64,000 bases of DNA from Methanococcoides alaskense (GCF_027594145.1 NZ_JAQFFK010000003.1:310001-374000), one strand, 5' to 3'; shown: positions 9,172-18,158, counted from the first letter of the stretch. Numbers and translations: made by a program. The notes: generated by a model not told the origin, from the sequence alone.

Positions 9172-10410
9172 TTACCTGATGAGCTTGAAATCATAAGGTT
9201 TGCTGGCTTCCTCAGGGATCTTTGATACAAGTTTCAAATATTCCTTTTCCTGCATAAGGCAGGTGTGTCTTTCTCCCTTGAAATCACTGACCTTACGTAT
9301 CTTGCTCCATATTGATCTCAGGGAATCGGTCTGTATATTGCCAAAGCTGAATGGGATGTATGGGCATGGTTTTACAGAACCTTCCACGCACACGTGTAAC
9401 CAGCGTTGACCTGCCATACAGCCAAGCATTTCGCCTTCAAAATAGGTATTTGCAAATATCCGGGGTCCGTCCTTGGAGGCATTGATCCTGCGGTACATTT
9501 CCATTATGCGATCCCTATCCTTATCTGTGATGATGGGGTCTTCAGGTCTTTTAGGAACTGATTCCCATAGGGAGAATTCATGTACTCCCAATTCCGTTGC
9601 AAACTGGTACATAGATTCCAGTTTTTCCATGTTCTTAGGGGATACATGGGTGCACATGGTAACAAGAAGTCCGGCATCCAATCCATATTTTATTGCACCG
9701 GTCGCTTTTTCAAAAGCACCTTCCAGTTTTCTTACGGAATCGTGCTCTTCCGGTACAGTAGAGTATATGCTGATCAGGAGGTTGTGAAGTCCTATCTCTT
9801 TAAGTTTTTGTGCAACCTCAGCCGTCATTTCTGTGCCTGGGGTGTAGATATTGACGATTGCTTTGTCCTTGTCCACATATTCGATGAGTTCGAATATATC
9901 CTCTCGAAGAAGCGGGTCCCCTTCTGTAAAAGTGATGACTACTGCACCCATATCCAGGGCTTCATCAATGGCTTTTTTGATGGTGGCAGTATCGAGGTCT
10001 CCTTCTTCTTCTCCTTCACTCATGATGCAGTGGTCACAGTTGCAGTTGCAGTTCCTTGTGATCTCAAAAGAAACTGTCTCTGGAACGTATTTTCCAAGAG
10101 CTATCTGGGTCTCTGCGAACAACAGGCGTTTGAACACATTACTGGGGATCGGGGGCAACCATGTGGAAGCAATGACCCTGTCCTTCTCTACAAGTGCCGG
10201 TTTTTCAGCTTCAAGGGTTGCGTTCATTTTTTTAAGGAAAGGGGAGCAAATGCCGCGTAAATGTCCTTTTGCTTCAAGTTTTATAAATCCGTTCTGATGT
10301 TTCAGATCGATGGTAAGTCCCGGGATGGAGAGCACTGTTATCTCTTCTTTATCCGGTGATGTATCTGTATTCTCATCCACATTTCCCATTTTAGAGTCCT
10401 CGTATATCAT
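9172..10410 (-). CDS. Radical SAM protein, function unknown
   Basis: 412 residues. The 4Fe-4S/SAM motif CNCNCDHC (CxxxCxxC) lies near residue 117, in the context SFEITRNCN. ITFTEGDPLLRED replaces the usual GGEP loop of radical SAM enzymes. The C-terminus has extra cysteines (CMAGQRWLHVCVEGSVKPC) like a SPASM-type auxiliary cluster region. Start is either ATG 10410 or ATG 10389. The substrate is unknown; related methanogen proteins are only annotated as radical SAM. Confidence 0.88.
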   Translation of the reverse strand: MIYEDSKMGNVDENTDTSPDKEEITVLSIPGLTIDLKHQNGFIKLEAKGHLRGICSPFLKKMNATLEAEKPALVEKDRVIASTWLPPIPSNVFKRLLFAETQIALGKYVPETVSFEITRNCNCNCDHCIMSEGEEEGDLDTATIKKAIDEALDMGAVVITFTEGDPLLREDIFELIEYVDKDKAIVNIYTPGTEMTAEVAQKLKEIGLHNLLISIYSTVPEEHDSVRKLEGAFEKATGAIKYGLDAGLLVTMCTHVSPKNMEKLESMYQFATELGVHEFSLWESVPKRPEDPIITDKDRDRIMEMYRRINASKDGPRIFANTYFEGEMLGCMAGQRWLHVCVEGSVKPCPYIPFSFGNIQTDSLRSIWSKIRKVSDFKGERHTCLMQEKEYLKLVSKIPEEASKPYDFKLIR

Positions 10411-10443
10411 TATAGGTTTGTTGCATCCTCTCCGGGAGTCTGC

Positions 10444-10656
10444 TTATCTGGGCTGAAAATGATGCGCTTCTTTATCTTCCATGGTCATGTAAGCCTTTAG
10501 CTCCCCATTTCCGATAACGCCTTCGTATAAAAATTGAACCTCGAAAGTGGCAAGTCCACTTTCAAGTCCTCCCTTAAGGAGAATTACATCATTGTCGAGA
10601 GCTTCGTTACCAATAAGTTCATGGAACTCTGGTATTGAAGTCGAATCTCGATACAT
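10444..10656 (-). CDS. Small hypothetical protein (70 aa)
   Basis: 70 residues, acidic, no cysteines and no membrane segment. It lies between aIF2-beta (upstream) and the radical SAM gene on the same strand. No family recognised. The repeated GxGELxAYMTMED-like hydrophilic pattern and gene spacing make it a plausible but unproven gene. Confidence 0.5.
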   Translation of the reverse strand: MYRDSTSIPEFHELIGNEALDNDVILLKGGLESGLATFEVQFLYEGVIGNGELKAYMTMEDKEAHHFQPR

Positions 10657-10705
10657 CTAGACCCTCTCAAGGGAATAGTTCAATGATGATGTGGGATGAA
10701 CGCGT

Positions 10706-11317
10706 TTAAACAACGCGTTCTGCAAATGCGAGGTTCCCACTAATCCTCTTGATCTTGATCTTCAGGACATCACCTTTTGTGGTGCCAGGTACGAATATGG
10801 TAAATTTAGCAAGTTTAGCAATACCGTCGCCCTTTGAACCGACAGCATCTATTCTTACTTCATATTCCTCACCCTCTTCAACTGCGTCACGTGGTGTGGC
10901 AATTGTAGTTCGCCTCTTCTTGACAGGGCGATGTGCTCCACAGGCAGAACACTTTAAAATAATTATTCTGTCGGATTTGACAAGCTGGGTATCAGGACGG
11001 TTACATTCGGAGCACATTACGTACTCTTCCACATATGCCTCGATGTTCGACTTTATGTTCTCCTTGGGGAATTTTCCCTGGAAGATAGCACGATTGCCTT
11101 CGAGTTTACCTGCAGTACCCATTTCCCTTGTGAGGAATTTCATAAGATGGTCTGGGTCCCTGTTCAGAACGTCTGCGATGTTCGCAAAGTTCTCCAGAAT
11201 GGTGGTCTTACCTTCTATGAATATCCTGGGTTCTGGAATTACGAAACGAACGTCCGTAGTTTCCACATCAGGGAGATTTTCAATAGCCCTATTCAACATC
11301 GTTTCGTAATCATCCAT
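10706..11317 (-). CDS. Translation initiation factor aIF2 subunit beta with TRAM domain
   Basis: 203 residues. Residues 1-140 are the aIF2-beta/aIF5 fold with a C4 zinc ribbon ([13 protein letters not shown] ... CSACGAHRP). Residues ~145-203 form a TRAM domain ([20 protein letters not shown] ... [15 protein letters not shown]), a beta-barrel RNA-binding module. aIF2-beta is part of the trimer delivering initiator tRNA. The TRAM extension is, to my knowledge, a lineage feature of Methanosarcinales-type proteins. Upstream neighbour is L10e. Confidence 0.93.
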   Translation of the reverse strand: MDDYETMLNRAIENLPDVETTDVRFVIPEPRIFIEGKTTILENFANIADVLNRDPDHLMKFLTREMGTAGKLEGNRAIFQGKFPKENIKSNIEAYVEEYVMCSECNRPDTQLVKSDRIIILKCSACGAHRPVKKRRTTIATPRDAVEEGEEYEVRIDAVGSKGDGIAKLAKFTIFVPGTTKGDVLKIKIKRISGNLAFAERVV

Positions 11318-11347
11318 TTTGATACCCTCTTGTTATATTAAAATTAA

Positions 11348-11866
11348 TTATCTTACCAGTTCCTGGCCTTGATCTACTACGATCGTGACAGGAGTTGGTA
11401 ATTTCTGACCAGCCCTTCTCAGAGCATCTTTTGCAATGACGAAGTGCTCTTTGTTGACTGAGATCGTAAAGATCTTCTGTCTTGCGGATACCCTTGCAGC
11501 AGTACTGACATTCTTTCCGTATGCAGCTCTCATTCCACTTGATACACGGTCCGCACCTGCGCCGGTTGCCTGCTTATTCTCTCTCAGAACCTCGTGTGGG
11601 TAAACCCTGAGCTTCATATGGAAGCCGGAACGTCCTGCTGCTGTTGTCATTGCTCTGTTAGCAGTGATACGTGCAGCTTCAAGAGCTGTGTGTCTGATCT
11701 GGCATCTTTCATCTGCTAGAAGTGTTATCTTTACTGGGAATTCAGCGGTCTTGTTTCCCATATCGAAGTGAATGACCTGACTACCCGGTACACCGCCCAT
11801 ATATTTCCTTCTGGTGAATGAGCGTGACTTCACATTTCTATACATACTTGCTGGTTTTCTTACCAT
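11348..11866 (-). CDS. rpl10e: Ribosomal protein L10e (uL16 family)
   Basis: 172 residues, matching archaeal L10e. Recognisable segments are [20 protein letters not shown] at the start, [15 protein letters not shown], and [20 protein letters not shown] in the middle. Large-subunit protein near the peptidyl-transferase region. Upstream of aIF2-beta on the same strand. Confidence 0.96.
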   Translation of the reverse strand: MVRKPASMYRNVKSRSFTRRKYMGGVPGSQVIHFDMGNKTAEFPVKITLLADERCQIRHTALEAARITANRAMTTAAGRSGFHMKLRVYPHEVLRENKQATGAGADRVSSGMRAAYGKNVSTAARVSARQKIFTISVNKEHFVIAKDALRRAGQKLPTPVTIVVDQGQELVR

Positions 11867-12179
11867 GAGTTTAAGCCTCCTTGAAATATATTATTGTGAT
11901 TTAAGAACACACTGTCAAATTCTTATCTTTTTCAGACAGGTTATCCTGACTTGGAGTAGTGCGTCTTGAAATTCTTTAAATTGTTAATGTGTCAATGGTG
12001 CATCCCCCTATTACTTAGGGGTTTATAAGTCTTATCAATAGAATCATAATCTATCGTTTTTGATGAATTTTTCATTATGGTGCATCAAGTATAATTAGCT
12101 TTTGAAAAGACCGGTTCTATTTATATATGGAATAACGCTCCTGGAAATCCATATATAGCACATTATACATACTTTTATT
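11867..12179. promoter_or_regulatory. Divergent promoter region of L10e and moaB with long inverted repeat
   Basis: 313 bp, no gene. A perfect 10-bp inverted repeat TATATATGGA (12122-12131) / TCCATATATA (12148-12157) with a 16-nt spacer contains TATA-like sequence and sits just before the moaB start. ATTATACATAC at about 12163 is another TATA candidate. The repeat could be an operator controlling moaB. Confidence 0.5.
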
Positions 12180-12713
12180 ATGAACACTGTCTCCAGTCAA
12201 CACAAGGAAGATGCAGCTAAAACCTTTAAATTTGCTATCATTTCCATTTCGACCTCAAGGTATGGAAAGTATGGTTCAGGCACATCTCCTGTGGGTGCTG
12301 AGGATATTTCCGGCAAAATAATGATGGACCTGGTCGAAGCAAATGGGCATCATCTAGTTGATTATTGTCTTGTTTCAGATGAAATGTCTGCTATAAAAGA
12401 AGCTGTCACTGAAGCGATACTAAAAGGTGCAGATATTGTAATTACTACTGGTGGGACTGGTCTAACTCCTTCCGATGTGACCATTGAGTCCGTGGTGCCC
12501 ATGTTCGACAGGCAAATGCCTGGGTTTGGTGAACTTTTCAGATACAAAAGCATTGAACAGATCGGATCGGCTGTCATACTGACGCGTGCGGATGCAGGCA
12601 TTATTGGCGGGTCTGCGGTCTTTTGTCTGCCAGGGTCTCCCGGTGCTGTTGAGCTGGCAATGTCTGAGATCATTCTCCCGGAAGCCGGTCATATCGTTAA
12701 ACATATCAGATAA
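12180..12713 (+). CDS. moaB: MoaB/MogA-type molybdenum cofactor protein
   Basis: 177 residues of the MoCF/MogA fold. The conserved TTGGTGLTPSDVTIE motif (residues ~88-102) is the family's nucleotide/molybdopterin-binding signature, and SAVFCLPGSPGAVELA matches the second family motif. Adenylates molybdopterin or assists metal insertion; formylmethanofuran dehydrogenase is the main client in methanogens. Starts only a few bases after a TATA-like element, so it may have a very short leader. Confidence 0.92.
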   Translation: MNTVSSQHKEDAAKTFKFAIISISTSRYGKYGSGTSPVGAEDISGKIMMDLVEANGHHLVDYCLVSDEMSAIKEAVTEAILKGADIVITTGGTGLTPSDVTIESVVPMFDRQMPGFGELFRYKSIEQIGSAVILTRADAGIIGGSAVFCLPGSPGAVELAMSEIILPEAGHIVKHIR

Positions 12714-12727
12714 GGAATTTATAAAAT

Positions 12728-12781
12728 ATGTCTATATGGCATGGTCTATATAGTATGGTCTATATAGTATGGTCTCTAAAG
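12728..12781. repeat. Short 14-bp tandem repeat
   Basis: The unit atggtctatatagt occurs at 12741-12754 and 12755-12768. Partial copies flank it (12728-12740 and 12769-12781). It lies 15 bp after the moaB stop, in a 295-bp intergenic stretch with no gene. Confidence 0.75.
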
Positions 12782-13008
12782 AATAATATGTTCTTATTAT
12801 GTAGTGCCATGCCTGCAATATATTTGTAGTCGCAAGCGAAAGAACATGTCAACATGATATCTCTTTATCATGTAATGCTTGTACGCATAAGCAAATATCT
12901 ACTATCTCAACGTCATTGTTAAATAGTTATAATAAAATGCACATGCTATTCGTGTGCAGAGTTTGCGCATATTGTTGACAGGGAAGAATTTATCGTAGGA
13001 ATATACAC

Positions 13009-13710
13009 ATGGTTGAGTATTTATTAGGTATAAAGGAACTTGATGACCTGATCGGAGGGGTTAGAGAGGGTACCAACCTTATGTTGATAGGTCCTCCTAT
13101 GTGTGGAAAGGATGATCTTCTCAATAAGATCGTTCATACTGGCCTGAAGAACAACGAAGCTGCTATTATTGTTTCTACTCGTGAGACCGGAGAGCGCGTC
13201 CTCGAATGGTTCTCTCTTAATGATCTTGATGTTGAGAATGCCAATATCGGCATTGTGGACTGTGTTACCAAAACACTTGGTATTCTTACGCAGGATGTGG
13301 ATACGATCAAGAGGGCGGCAAGCCCGGTGGATCTTACTGGCATCGGTGTGAGGCTGGGTCAGTATCTTGAGGAATTCCTTGTGCAGAGGAAGTCCATTGG
13401 CCTGAGGTTATGCATGAACTCATTGTCTACTATTTTGATGTATTCCAATCTGCAGACCGTTTTCAGATTCTTACATGTTTACACAGGGCGTGTCAAGGCC
13501 GCAAAAGCACTTGGTATCTTTGTGGTAGAGGATGAGATGCACGATCCTCAGACGGTGGCTACTCTGAAACAACTGTTCGATGGTATGATCGAGATAAAGG
13601 AAACTGATTCTGGGTATGCTATAAGGGTACTGGGTATCACTCAAAAACCAACCAAATGGTATGATTTTGAGATAGATGGTACTGATGTTAACATTCTTTC
13701 CACTGAATGA
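13009..13710 (+). CDS. RecA/KaiC-like ATPase-fold protein with degenerate Walker A
   Basis: 233 residues resembling archaeal RadA/KaiC-like single-domain proteins: GIKELDDLIGGVREGTNLMLIG at the start, then GPPMCGKDD at residues 24-32 where GxxxxGK[T/S] is expected. The hydroxyl residue after Lys is Asp here, so ATP hydrolysis may be impaired. Later strands (IVSTRETGERVLEWF, IGLRLCMNSLSTILMYS, VAAKALGIFVVEDEM-like) fit the RecA core. Role unknown; it stands alone between moaB and yhbY. Confidence 0.75.
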   Translation: MVEYLLGIKELDDLIGGVREGTNLMLIGPPMCGKDDLLNKIVHTGLKNNEAAIIVSTRETGERVLEWFSLNDLDVENANIGIVDCVTKTLGILTQDVDTIKRAASPVDLTGIGVRLGQYLEEFLVQRKSIGLRLCMNSLSTILMYSNLQTVFRFLHVYTGRVKAAKALGIFVVEDEMHDPQTVATLKQLFDGMIEIKETDSGYAIRVLGITQKPTKWYDFEIDGTDVNILSTE

Positions 13711-13799
13711 CAGTTCCCTTGAAAATATCTGTCTTTCAAAGCACTATTCTCATGTACTGCCGAAAGGTATAACTCAAATAAATTTTCTGTAGGTTCATT

Positions 13800-14060
13800 A
13801 TGGATAAAGAAAAACTATACAAACTTAGGTCTGAAGCCACTCATGTCAAGCCTATTGTCAATGTTGGCAAAAGCGGTGTCACTGACCAGCTTATCGTTGA
13901 ATTGAGAAAACACATCAAGGAAAGGCATCTCGTAAAGGTAAAAGTTCTTAAAAGTGCCTCTTATGAAGATGGAATTGATGCGATCGCTGAATCCCTCGTT
14001 GAGGGCACAAAGGCAACACTCATTGATGTAAGAGGGACTTCAGTGGTACTTTACCGCTGA
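13800..14060 (+). CDS. YhbY/CRM-domain RNA-binding protein
   Basis: 86 residues, a complete stand-alone CRM (CRS1-YhbY) domain. The GKSGVTDQ motif (residues 23-30, equivalent to the GxxG RNA-binding loop) and HIKERHLVKVKV match the family. Likely associates with pre-ribosomal RNA. Confidence 0.9.
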   Translation: MDKEKLYKLRSEATHVKPIVNVGKSGVTDQLIVELRKHIKERHLVKVKVLKSASYEDGIDAIAESLVEGTKATLIDVRGTSVVLYR

Positions 14061-14063
14061 TAT

Positions 14064-14372
14064 TCAATATATTATCTCAACTTCCTGAAGAGTAACAAGT
14101 CCTTCAGGAACCATTTTCCTTATGTTTGGGAGTATCTCCCTGATCTTCTCTTCTGAATCAACAGCTTCTATTATTAGTGGGAGCTGGGTTCCAAGCCTGA
14201 GTATGCTTGCAGTATGTATCTCGTTATGCACACCATATCCTTCGATACCATGAAGCACGGTTACTCCTGATATGCCCGCTCCCCTGAGCAGTTCCAATAT
14301 AGCCTCATGTGCAACCTTTCCCTCGAATTTGCTGTTCTCATTAAGGTATATCTTGAGAATTTTTGATACCAT
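14064..14372 (-). CDS. DUF190 family protein
   Basis: 102 residues with a PII/ferredoxin-like beta-alpha-beta fold. The motif LRGAGISGVTVLHGIEGYG (residues ~29-47) is characteristic of DUF190. The gene sits next to two fluoride-channel genes, a common archaeal and bacterial arrangement, so a sensory or regulatory role in fluoride export is plausible. Confidence 0.87.
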   Translation of the reverse strand: MVSKILKIYLNENSKFEGKVAHEAILELLRGAGISGVTVLHGIEGYGVHNEIHTASILRLGTQLPLIIEAVDSEEKIREILPNIRKMVPEGLVTLQEVEIIY

Positions 14373-14393
14373 ACTAACTCATTTTCTTTCAAA

Positions 14394-14759
14394 TTAGATT
14401 AAACTTGCTAATTGATGTCCTAGCAACACTCCTAAGATACACAGGGATAGATTCAAGATTATATTTAATATCAAATCTATTGTTCTTCCTTCTTCAAGCA
14501 TTCTGGAAGTTTCGTATGCAAACGTAGAATATGTGGTGAAAGAGCCAAGCACTCCTATATTTACAAGGTGCAGGCTAATATTTTTTGATGATGCAAATGT
14601 AAGGGTCGAGAGCACAATGCTTCCAATGATGTTGACAAGCAGTGTTCCTGTGGGGATGTTCCTGGCCTTTGGCACTATGCCGGATACTATGTACCTCAAA
14701 GGAGCGCCTATGGCTCCACCAAGCCCGACCAGCAGGATCTCTTCAAGTCCTCCTGTCAT
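14394..14759 (-). CDS. crcB: Fluoride channel FluC/CrcB, subunit 1
   Basis: 121 residues, four transmembrane helices. FluC signatures are present: GGAIGAPLRYIVSG (residues 14-27), NIIGS (44-48) and GVLGSFTTYSTFAYE, whose Phe/Thr/Ser residues line the F- pore. Its start codon overlaps the stop of the neighbouring crcB by one base, so the two are translationally coupled. They probably form a heterodimer, exporting fluoride across the cell membrane. Confidence 0.95.
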   Translation of the reverse strand: MTGGLEEILLVGLGGAIGAPLRYIVSGIVPKARNIPTGTLLVNIIGSIVLSTLTFASSKNISLHLVNIGVLGSFTTYSTFAYETSRMLEEGRTIDLILNIILNLSLCILGVLLGHQLASLI

Positions 14760-15163
14760 CAGCTCCTCCTCCTTGATATTTGTATGATAATGCCTCTGCC
14801 TGCAAACACTGCAAGAATTGTCAGGATCATGTTCGCTAAGATATTCGCTATTGCAGGATTTCCTCCGAGGGAATATGTCTGCACTGCAAAAGTGGAAAAA
14901 GTGGTGAAAGAGCCTAAAAAACCTGTGCCAATGATCAAACGTGTTCTTTGGTCAACATATCCGATGTATTCGTTGTCGTACATCAACATTCCTAAGAACA
15001 GACTCCCCAATACATTAACGAAGAGCGTTCCTGTGGGTGATACTGTGGTCGAGGTTATAAGATACCTTGAGATAGCACCCAAAAAACCTCCTGAGGCAAT
15101 GCCTGATAGCTCAATGAGCTGCTTGGGGGCTTTCATTACCGGGGACGGTTCTGCTCTGTTCAT
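14759..15163 (-). CDS. crcB: Fluoride channel FluC/CrcB, subunit 2
   Basis: 134 residues, four transmembrane helices after a ~18-residue hydrophilic N-terminus. Motifs are GGFLGAISRYLITS, NVLGS and GFLGSFTTFSTFAVQ. This is the upstream member of the crcB pair, followed by DUF190. moaD-like gene 12 bp upstream. No fluoride riboswitch motif was recognised ahead of the cluster. Confidence 0.95.
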   Translation of the reverse strand: MNRAEPSPVMKAPKQLIELSGIASGGFLGAISRYLITSTTVSPTGTLFVNVLGSLFLGMLMYDNEYIGYVDQRTRLIIGTGFLGSFTTFSTFAVQTYSLGGNPAIANILANMILTILAVFAGRGIIIQISRRRS

Positions 15164-15175
15164 CAGAAAATGGCC

Positions 15176-15460
15176 TTAACCGCCGGAGACTGGTGGGAAT
15201 ATGGCGATCTCATCATCCTCGTTCAATACAGTGTTAAATCCTTCCAGGTGCTGTATATTGTTACCGTTGACCAGGACATTGATATAGGTCCGAAGCTCCT
15301 TTTTATCGCCAACGTCATTAAAAATAAGGTCCTGCATCTGTGGATATTTGTTCAGAAGGGACTCAAGTATCTCCTGAATGTCCTCTCCCTTAAGCTCAAT
15401 TTCGGAAACTCCTGCAGTCTCCCTGAGATTTGCGAACAGTTTTATTTTTACGCTGGCCAT
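15176..15460 (-). CDS. MoaD/ThiS-family ubiquitin-like sulfur carrier
   Basis: 94 residues from ATG 15460 (an ATG seven codons upstream is also possible). Beta-grasp fold ending in the diagnostic diglycine FPPVSGG, needed for thiocarboxylation or for SAMP-type protein conjugation. VKIKLFANLRETAG at the start matches MoaD. In archaea such proteins serve molybdopterin synthesis, tRNA thiolation or protein modification. It lies first in a transcript with the crcB pair. Confidence 0.9.
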   Translation of the reverse strand: MASVKIKLFANLRETAGVSEIELKGEDIQEILESLLNKYPQMQDLIFNDVGDKKELRTYINVLVNGNNIQHLEGFNTVLNEDDEIAIFPPVSGG

Positions 15461-15740
15461 GACAATTTGTGTGTACTGCATATTTAATAAAACTATCCAA
15501 GATGTTCTGCTGAATCTCTAAGACTCATAAAATTCAAATAGGTAAATGTTTGGGGGTCAACTGTGATCTTAATGGTGCATGGTTGATCGTATGGTGATGT
15601 GGCTAAAATGAGGTTTTAATGACACTGTAGCTCTTAATACGGTCGTAATGTGGATGCAAAATAAGCATGTATGCTATGTTGTGGGTAAATTATGGATAAT
15701 TATATCGGCATAATTATAAACTGTATCTCAAAAAAGATTC

Positions 15741-15818
15741 TGGTGGGATAGCGCGGATTTGAACCGCAGTCCAAGCGTCCCAAACGCTCGAGGATGACCA
15801 GGCTACCCTACTATCCCA
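15741..15818 (-). tRNA. tRNA-Pro (anticodon TGG)
   Basis: Cloverleaf read on the minus strand: acceptor TGGGATA pairs with TATCCCA. The anticodon arm is GAGCG-TTTGGGA-CGCTT, giving TGG at 34-36 and the G37 typical of proline tRNAs. The T-arm contains GGTTCAAATCC. CCA is encoded at 15741-15743. The flanking non-coding stretch 15461-15740 shows no other gene. Confidence 0.93.
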
Positions 15819-15976
15819 TCGTGTAAATCACATGCAAAAAACCTCGCACGCGGCGTCTTTCATGACACGATTTCCTAAATAGGACTTATAGTAGATATAC
15901 TTATCTATTAAATCCCTGTTTTTGGCATCAAATTTTATGGAAATTGAATGTGAAACATGCTTATACTGCCAGTTTT

Positions 15977-16528
15977 TTATTTCCATCTACGATATATGCT
16001 ATTCTCTATCTTCATCAGATCAAGTGCTCTCCCTGCCATGAAATCGATAAGTTCTTCCATTGTGGTTGGTCGATTATAGAATCCCGGGCATGCAGGTAAC
16101 AAAATTGCGCCTGCATTATGTGCTCTTAGCATGTTCTCTATATGTATTCCGCTAAGGGGGGTTTCACGTGTCATCAGTACCAGTTTACGCCTTTCCTTAA
16201 GGCAAACATCTGCAGTACGTGCTATCAGGTTATCAGATGTTCCATTTGCCACGGATGCCAGTGTTTTCATGCTGCAGGGGGCAATTATCATTCCTTCGAA
16301 AGGGTGGGATCCACTTGCTATGGGTGCTGTAAAATCCTTCTCATCGTAAACTGCGGTGGCCATGTCCTCGATATCTTCCGGGGTGTAGTCGGTTTCCACT
16401 GCGAGTATCTTCTTTGCTGCTTCTGTAAGGACCAGGTGGGTATCAATATCCATTTCAGAAAGGACTTCCAGAAGACGAATGCCATACTGTGCACCGGATG
16501 CTCCACTTATGCCGATAACTATCTCCAT
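15977..16528 (-). CDS. ubiX: UbiX-family flavin prenyltransferase
   Basis: 183 residues. GISGASGAQYGIRLLE at the start and a central IIAPCSMKTLASVANGTSDNLIARTADVCLKE segment are UbiX signatures for FMN and dimethylallyl phosphate binding, as is the downstream REPTPLS-like RETPLSGIH. Makes prenylated FMN, the cofactor of UbiD-type (de)carboxylases. It lies 2 bp downstream of an LpdD-like gene; no ubiD is in view. Confidence 0.95.
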   Translation of the reverse strand: MEIVIGISGASGAQYGIRLLEVLSEMDIDTHLVLTEAAKKILAVETDYTPEDIEDMATAVYDEKDFTAPIASGSHPFEGMIIAPCSMKTLASVANGTSDNLIARTADVCLKERRKLVLMTRETPLSGIHIENMLRAHNAGAILLPACPGFYNRPTTMEELIDFMAGRALDLMKIENSIYRRWK

Positions 16529-16530
16529 TG

Positions 16531-16887
16531 TTATATCTCCTTCAGTGATATTATGAGGTCATTAATGAGCTCATCAGCCTTTGAAAGCACTTCTCTTATC
16601 TCCTCATCTGTTATGTCTGGAAAATGTACCCCTGCAGTAAGGATGGTTGTGTTATGGGTGGCAGAAGTTATCTTCCTTGCTGCATCAAGTGCAATAGCAT
16701 CATCTCTGTGGGATGGCAATGTGATAACTGAAGAGGATGCATGTCCGTGTGTATTGTCATAGTACCCAACAGCAACTGCACCCACATGTCCATCTCCTCC
16801 TGTGAGTGTCACAATGATCTCGTCCCCGATATTCCTATGCTCCAGTACAAGTTCTCCTCTACTTGTTATCTTTGTTATTGTTGGCAA
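16531..16887 (-). CDS. LpdD-like protein (UbiD/UbiX-associated)
   Basis: 118 residues. GGDGHVGAVAVGYY and HASSSVITLPSHRDD resemble the small D-type subunit (LpdD-like) that accompanies prenyl-FMN decarboxylases. Its tight coupling to ubiX (2 bp) supports that link. Exact role, chaperone or FMN-handling subunit, is not established here. Confidence 0.75.
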   Translation of the reverse strand: MPTITKITSRGELVLEHRNIGDEIIVTLTGGDGHVGAVAVGYYDNTHGHASSSVITLPSHRDDAIALDAARKITSATHNTTILTAGVHFPDITDEEIREVLSKADELINDLIISLKEI

Positions 16888-16890
16888 ATT

Positions 16891-18093
16891 TTATCCCTCA
16901 ATGTCACTAAAACGATATTGTGTGGTTTCTTTTTTAGCACCGAAGAATTCACGGGCAGCTTTACCCACAGCATCTCTGTGCTCTTTTAAAGTGTAAACTC
17001 CCATCTTCCAATTGTCAAAATGTGCTTTTTCAAGGGTTGCAACGATATTGGATGCCTCATCAAGACGCATCATCTTCCCGTTCATCTTGATCAATGCTTT
17101 CATTTCTGCAATTTCCGGCTTTTTCGGAATGTCTATCAGTATCTCACGACTGTCTATGCCGACCATGTCCGCTATCTCGGCTTCTGCCCTTTCCACCTTT
17201 CCTCGATAGCGCATAACTCCTTCTTCCACTTCATCGTGACCTACATGCAGGGCCCGTTTGTAGAGCCTTCTTTCGTCAAGCCTTTTGGCTATCTCTCCTG
17301 CGTAATCGTCATCTGCTCTCATCAATTCAAATAAGGTGTCATCTTCCATCATTCTTAATTTGAAAGGATCAAGTGTGCCTTTGTCAATAAGGTGCTTAAC
17401 TGCCCTTGTGAACATCGTCTCGGCTATCCTCGATACGTGATGGTAATAAACAGTGGGGTGCATCAGAAATCGTGATACTAAAAGGGATTCAGCAGCTTTC
17501 AGGCCGCCTGAGTTGACAACCAGTTTGTTCTCGTAGAACTTCATCTCATGTATGAGGCGAACATAGTCCACAAGCCCGAAGGCCACACCAGTATAATGTG
17601 CATCCCTCACGAGGTAGTCCATGCGGTCAACATCTATCTCACTATTGACTATTTTACCAAGGTCGGTCTCACCTTTTATGTGGGCTGCGATGGTCATTGG
17701 ATCTAAGCCGTTATCCTCCAATATCTCGGCAATCTCTCCTTTCCTGAGGATATGTTTGACATCTTCATGTTGTTCTCTGGTATACTGTTTGATCAGGCTC
17801 TCAGTTACGTGTGAAAGGGGGCCATGTCCGATGTCGTGAAGGAATGCTGCTGCACGAAGTTCCTCTTTTTCTTCATTTTCAATGGAATCGATCTGTGAGG
17901 TTAGCATGGTGGCAAGGTGCATTACCCCCAGGGAATGTTCAAAACGCGTATGGTTCGCTCCGGGGTACACTAGATTCGAGAGTCCTAGTTGCTTTATTCT
18001 TCTTAATCGCTGCACTTGAGGGGTGTCTATCAGCGGCAAGATCAGTTCGTCCAGTTCTATATAGCCGTGTACCGGATCCCGGATAACCTTCAT
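16891..18093 (-). CDS. HD-domain phosphohydrolase
   Basis: 400 residues of the archaeal/bacterial dGTPase-like HD family. DPVHGYIEL at the start, RFEHSLGVMHLA (first His), then AAAFLHDIGHGPLSHVTE with the HD pair and the conserved downstream GEIDVDRMDYLVRDAHYTG-like segment. Metal-dependent hydrolysis of a nucleotide is expected; substrate unknown. It is upstream of lpdD/ubiX with 3-bp spacing. Confidence 0.9.
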   Translation of the reverse strand: MKVIRDPVHGYIELDELILPLIDTPQVQRLRRIKQLGLSNLVYPGANHTRFEHSLGVMHLATMLTSQIDSIENEEKEELRAAAFLHDIGHGPLSHVTESLIKQYTREQHEDVKHILRKGEIAEILEDNGLDPMTIAAHIKGETDLGKIVNSEIDVDRMDYLVRDAHYTGVAFGLVDYVRLIHEMKFYENKLVVNSGGLKAAESLLVSRFLMHPTVYYHHVSRIAETMFTRAVKHLIDKGTLDPFKLRMMEDDTLFELMRADDDYAGEIAKRLDERRLYKRALHVGHDEVEEGVMRYRGKVERAEAEIADMVGIDSREILIDIPKKPEIAEMKALIKMNGKMMRLDEASNIVATLEKAHFDNWKMGVYTLKEHRDAVGKAAREFFGAKKETTQYRFSDIEG

Positions 18094-18158
18094 ACCCTTT
18101 AAATAGACCTCATTATATAATCATGTTCCGTTAATGCATAATATTGAGGTTATATTAT

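Noticed and set aside
12728-12781. CRISPR-like array
   Set aside because: Only 14-bp units with no spacers. No cas genes or regular repeat-spacer pattern anywhere in the window.
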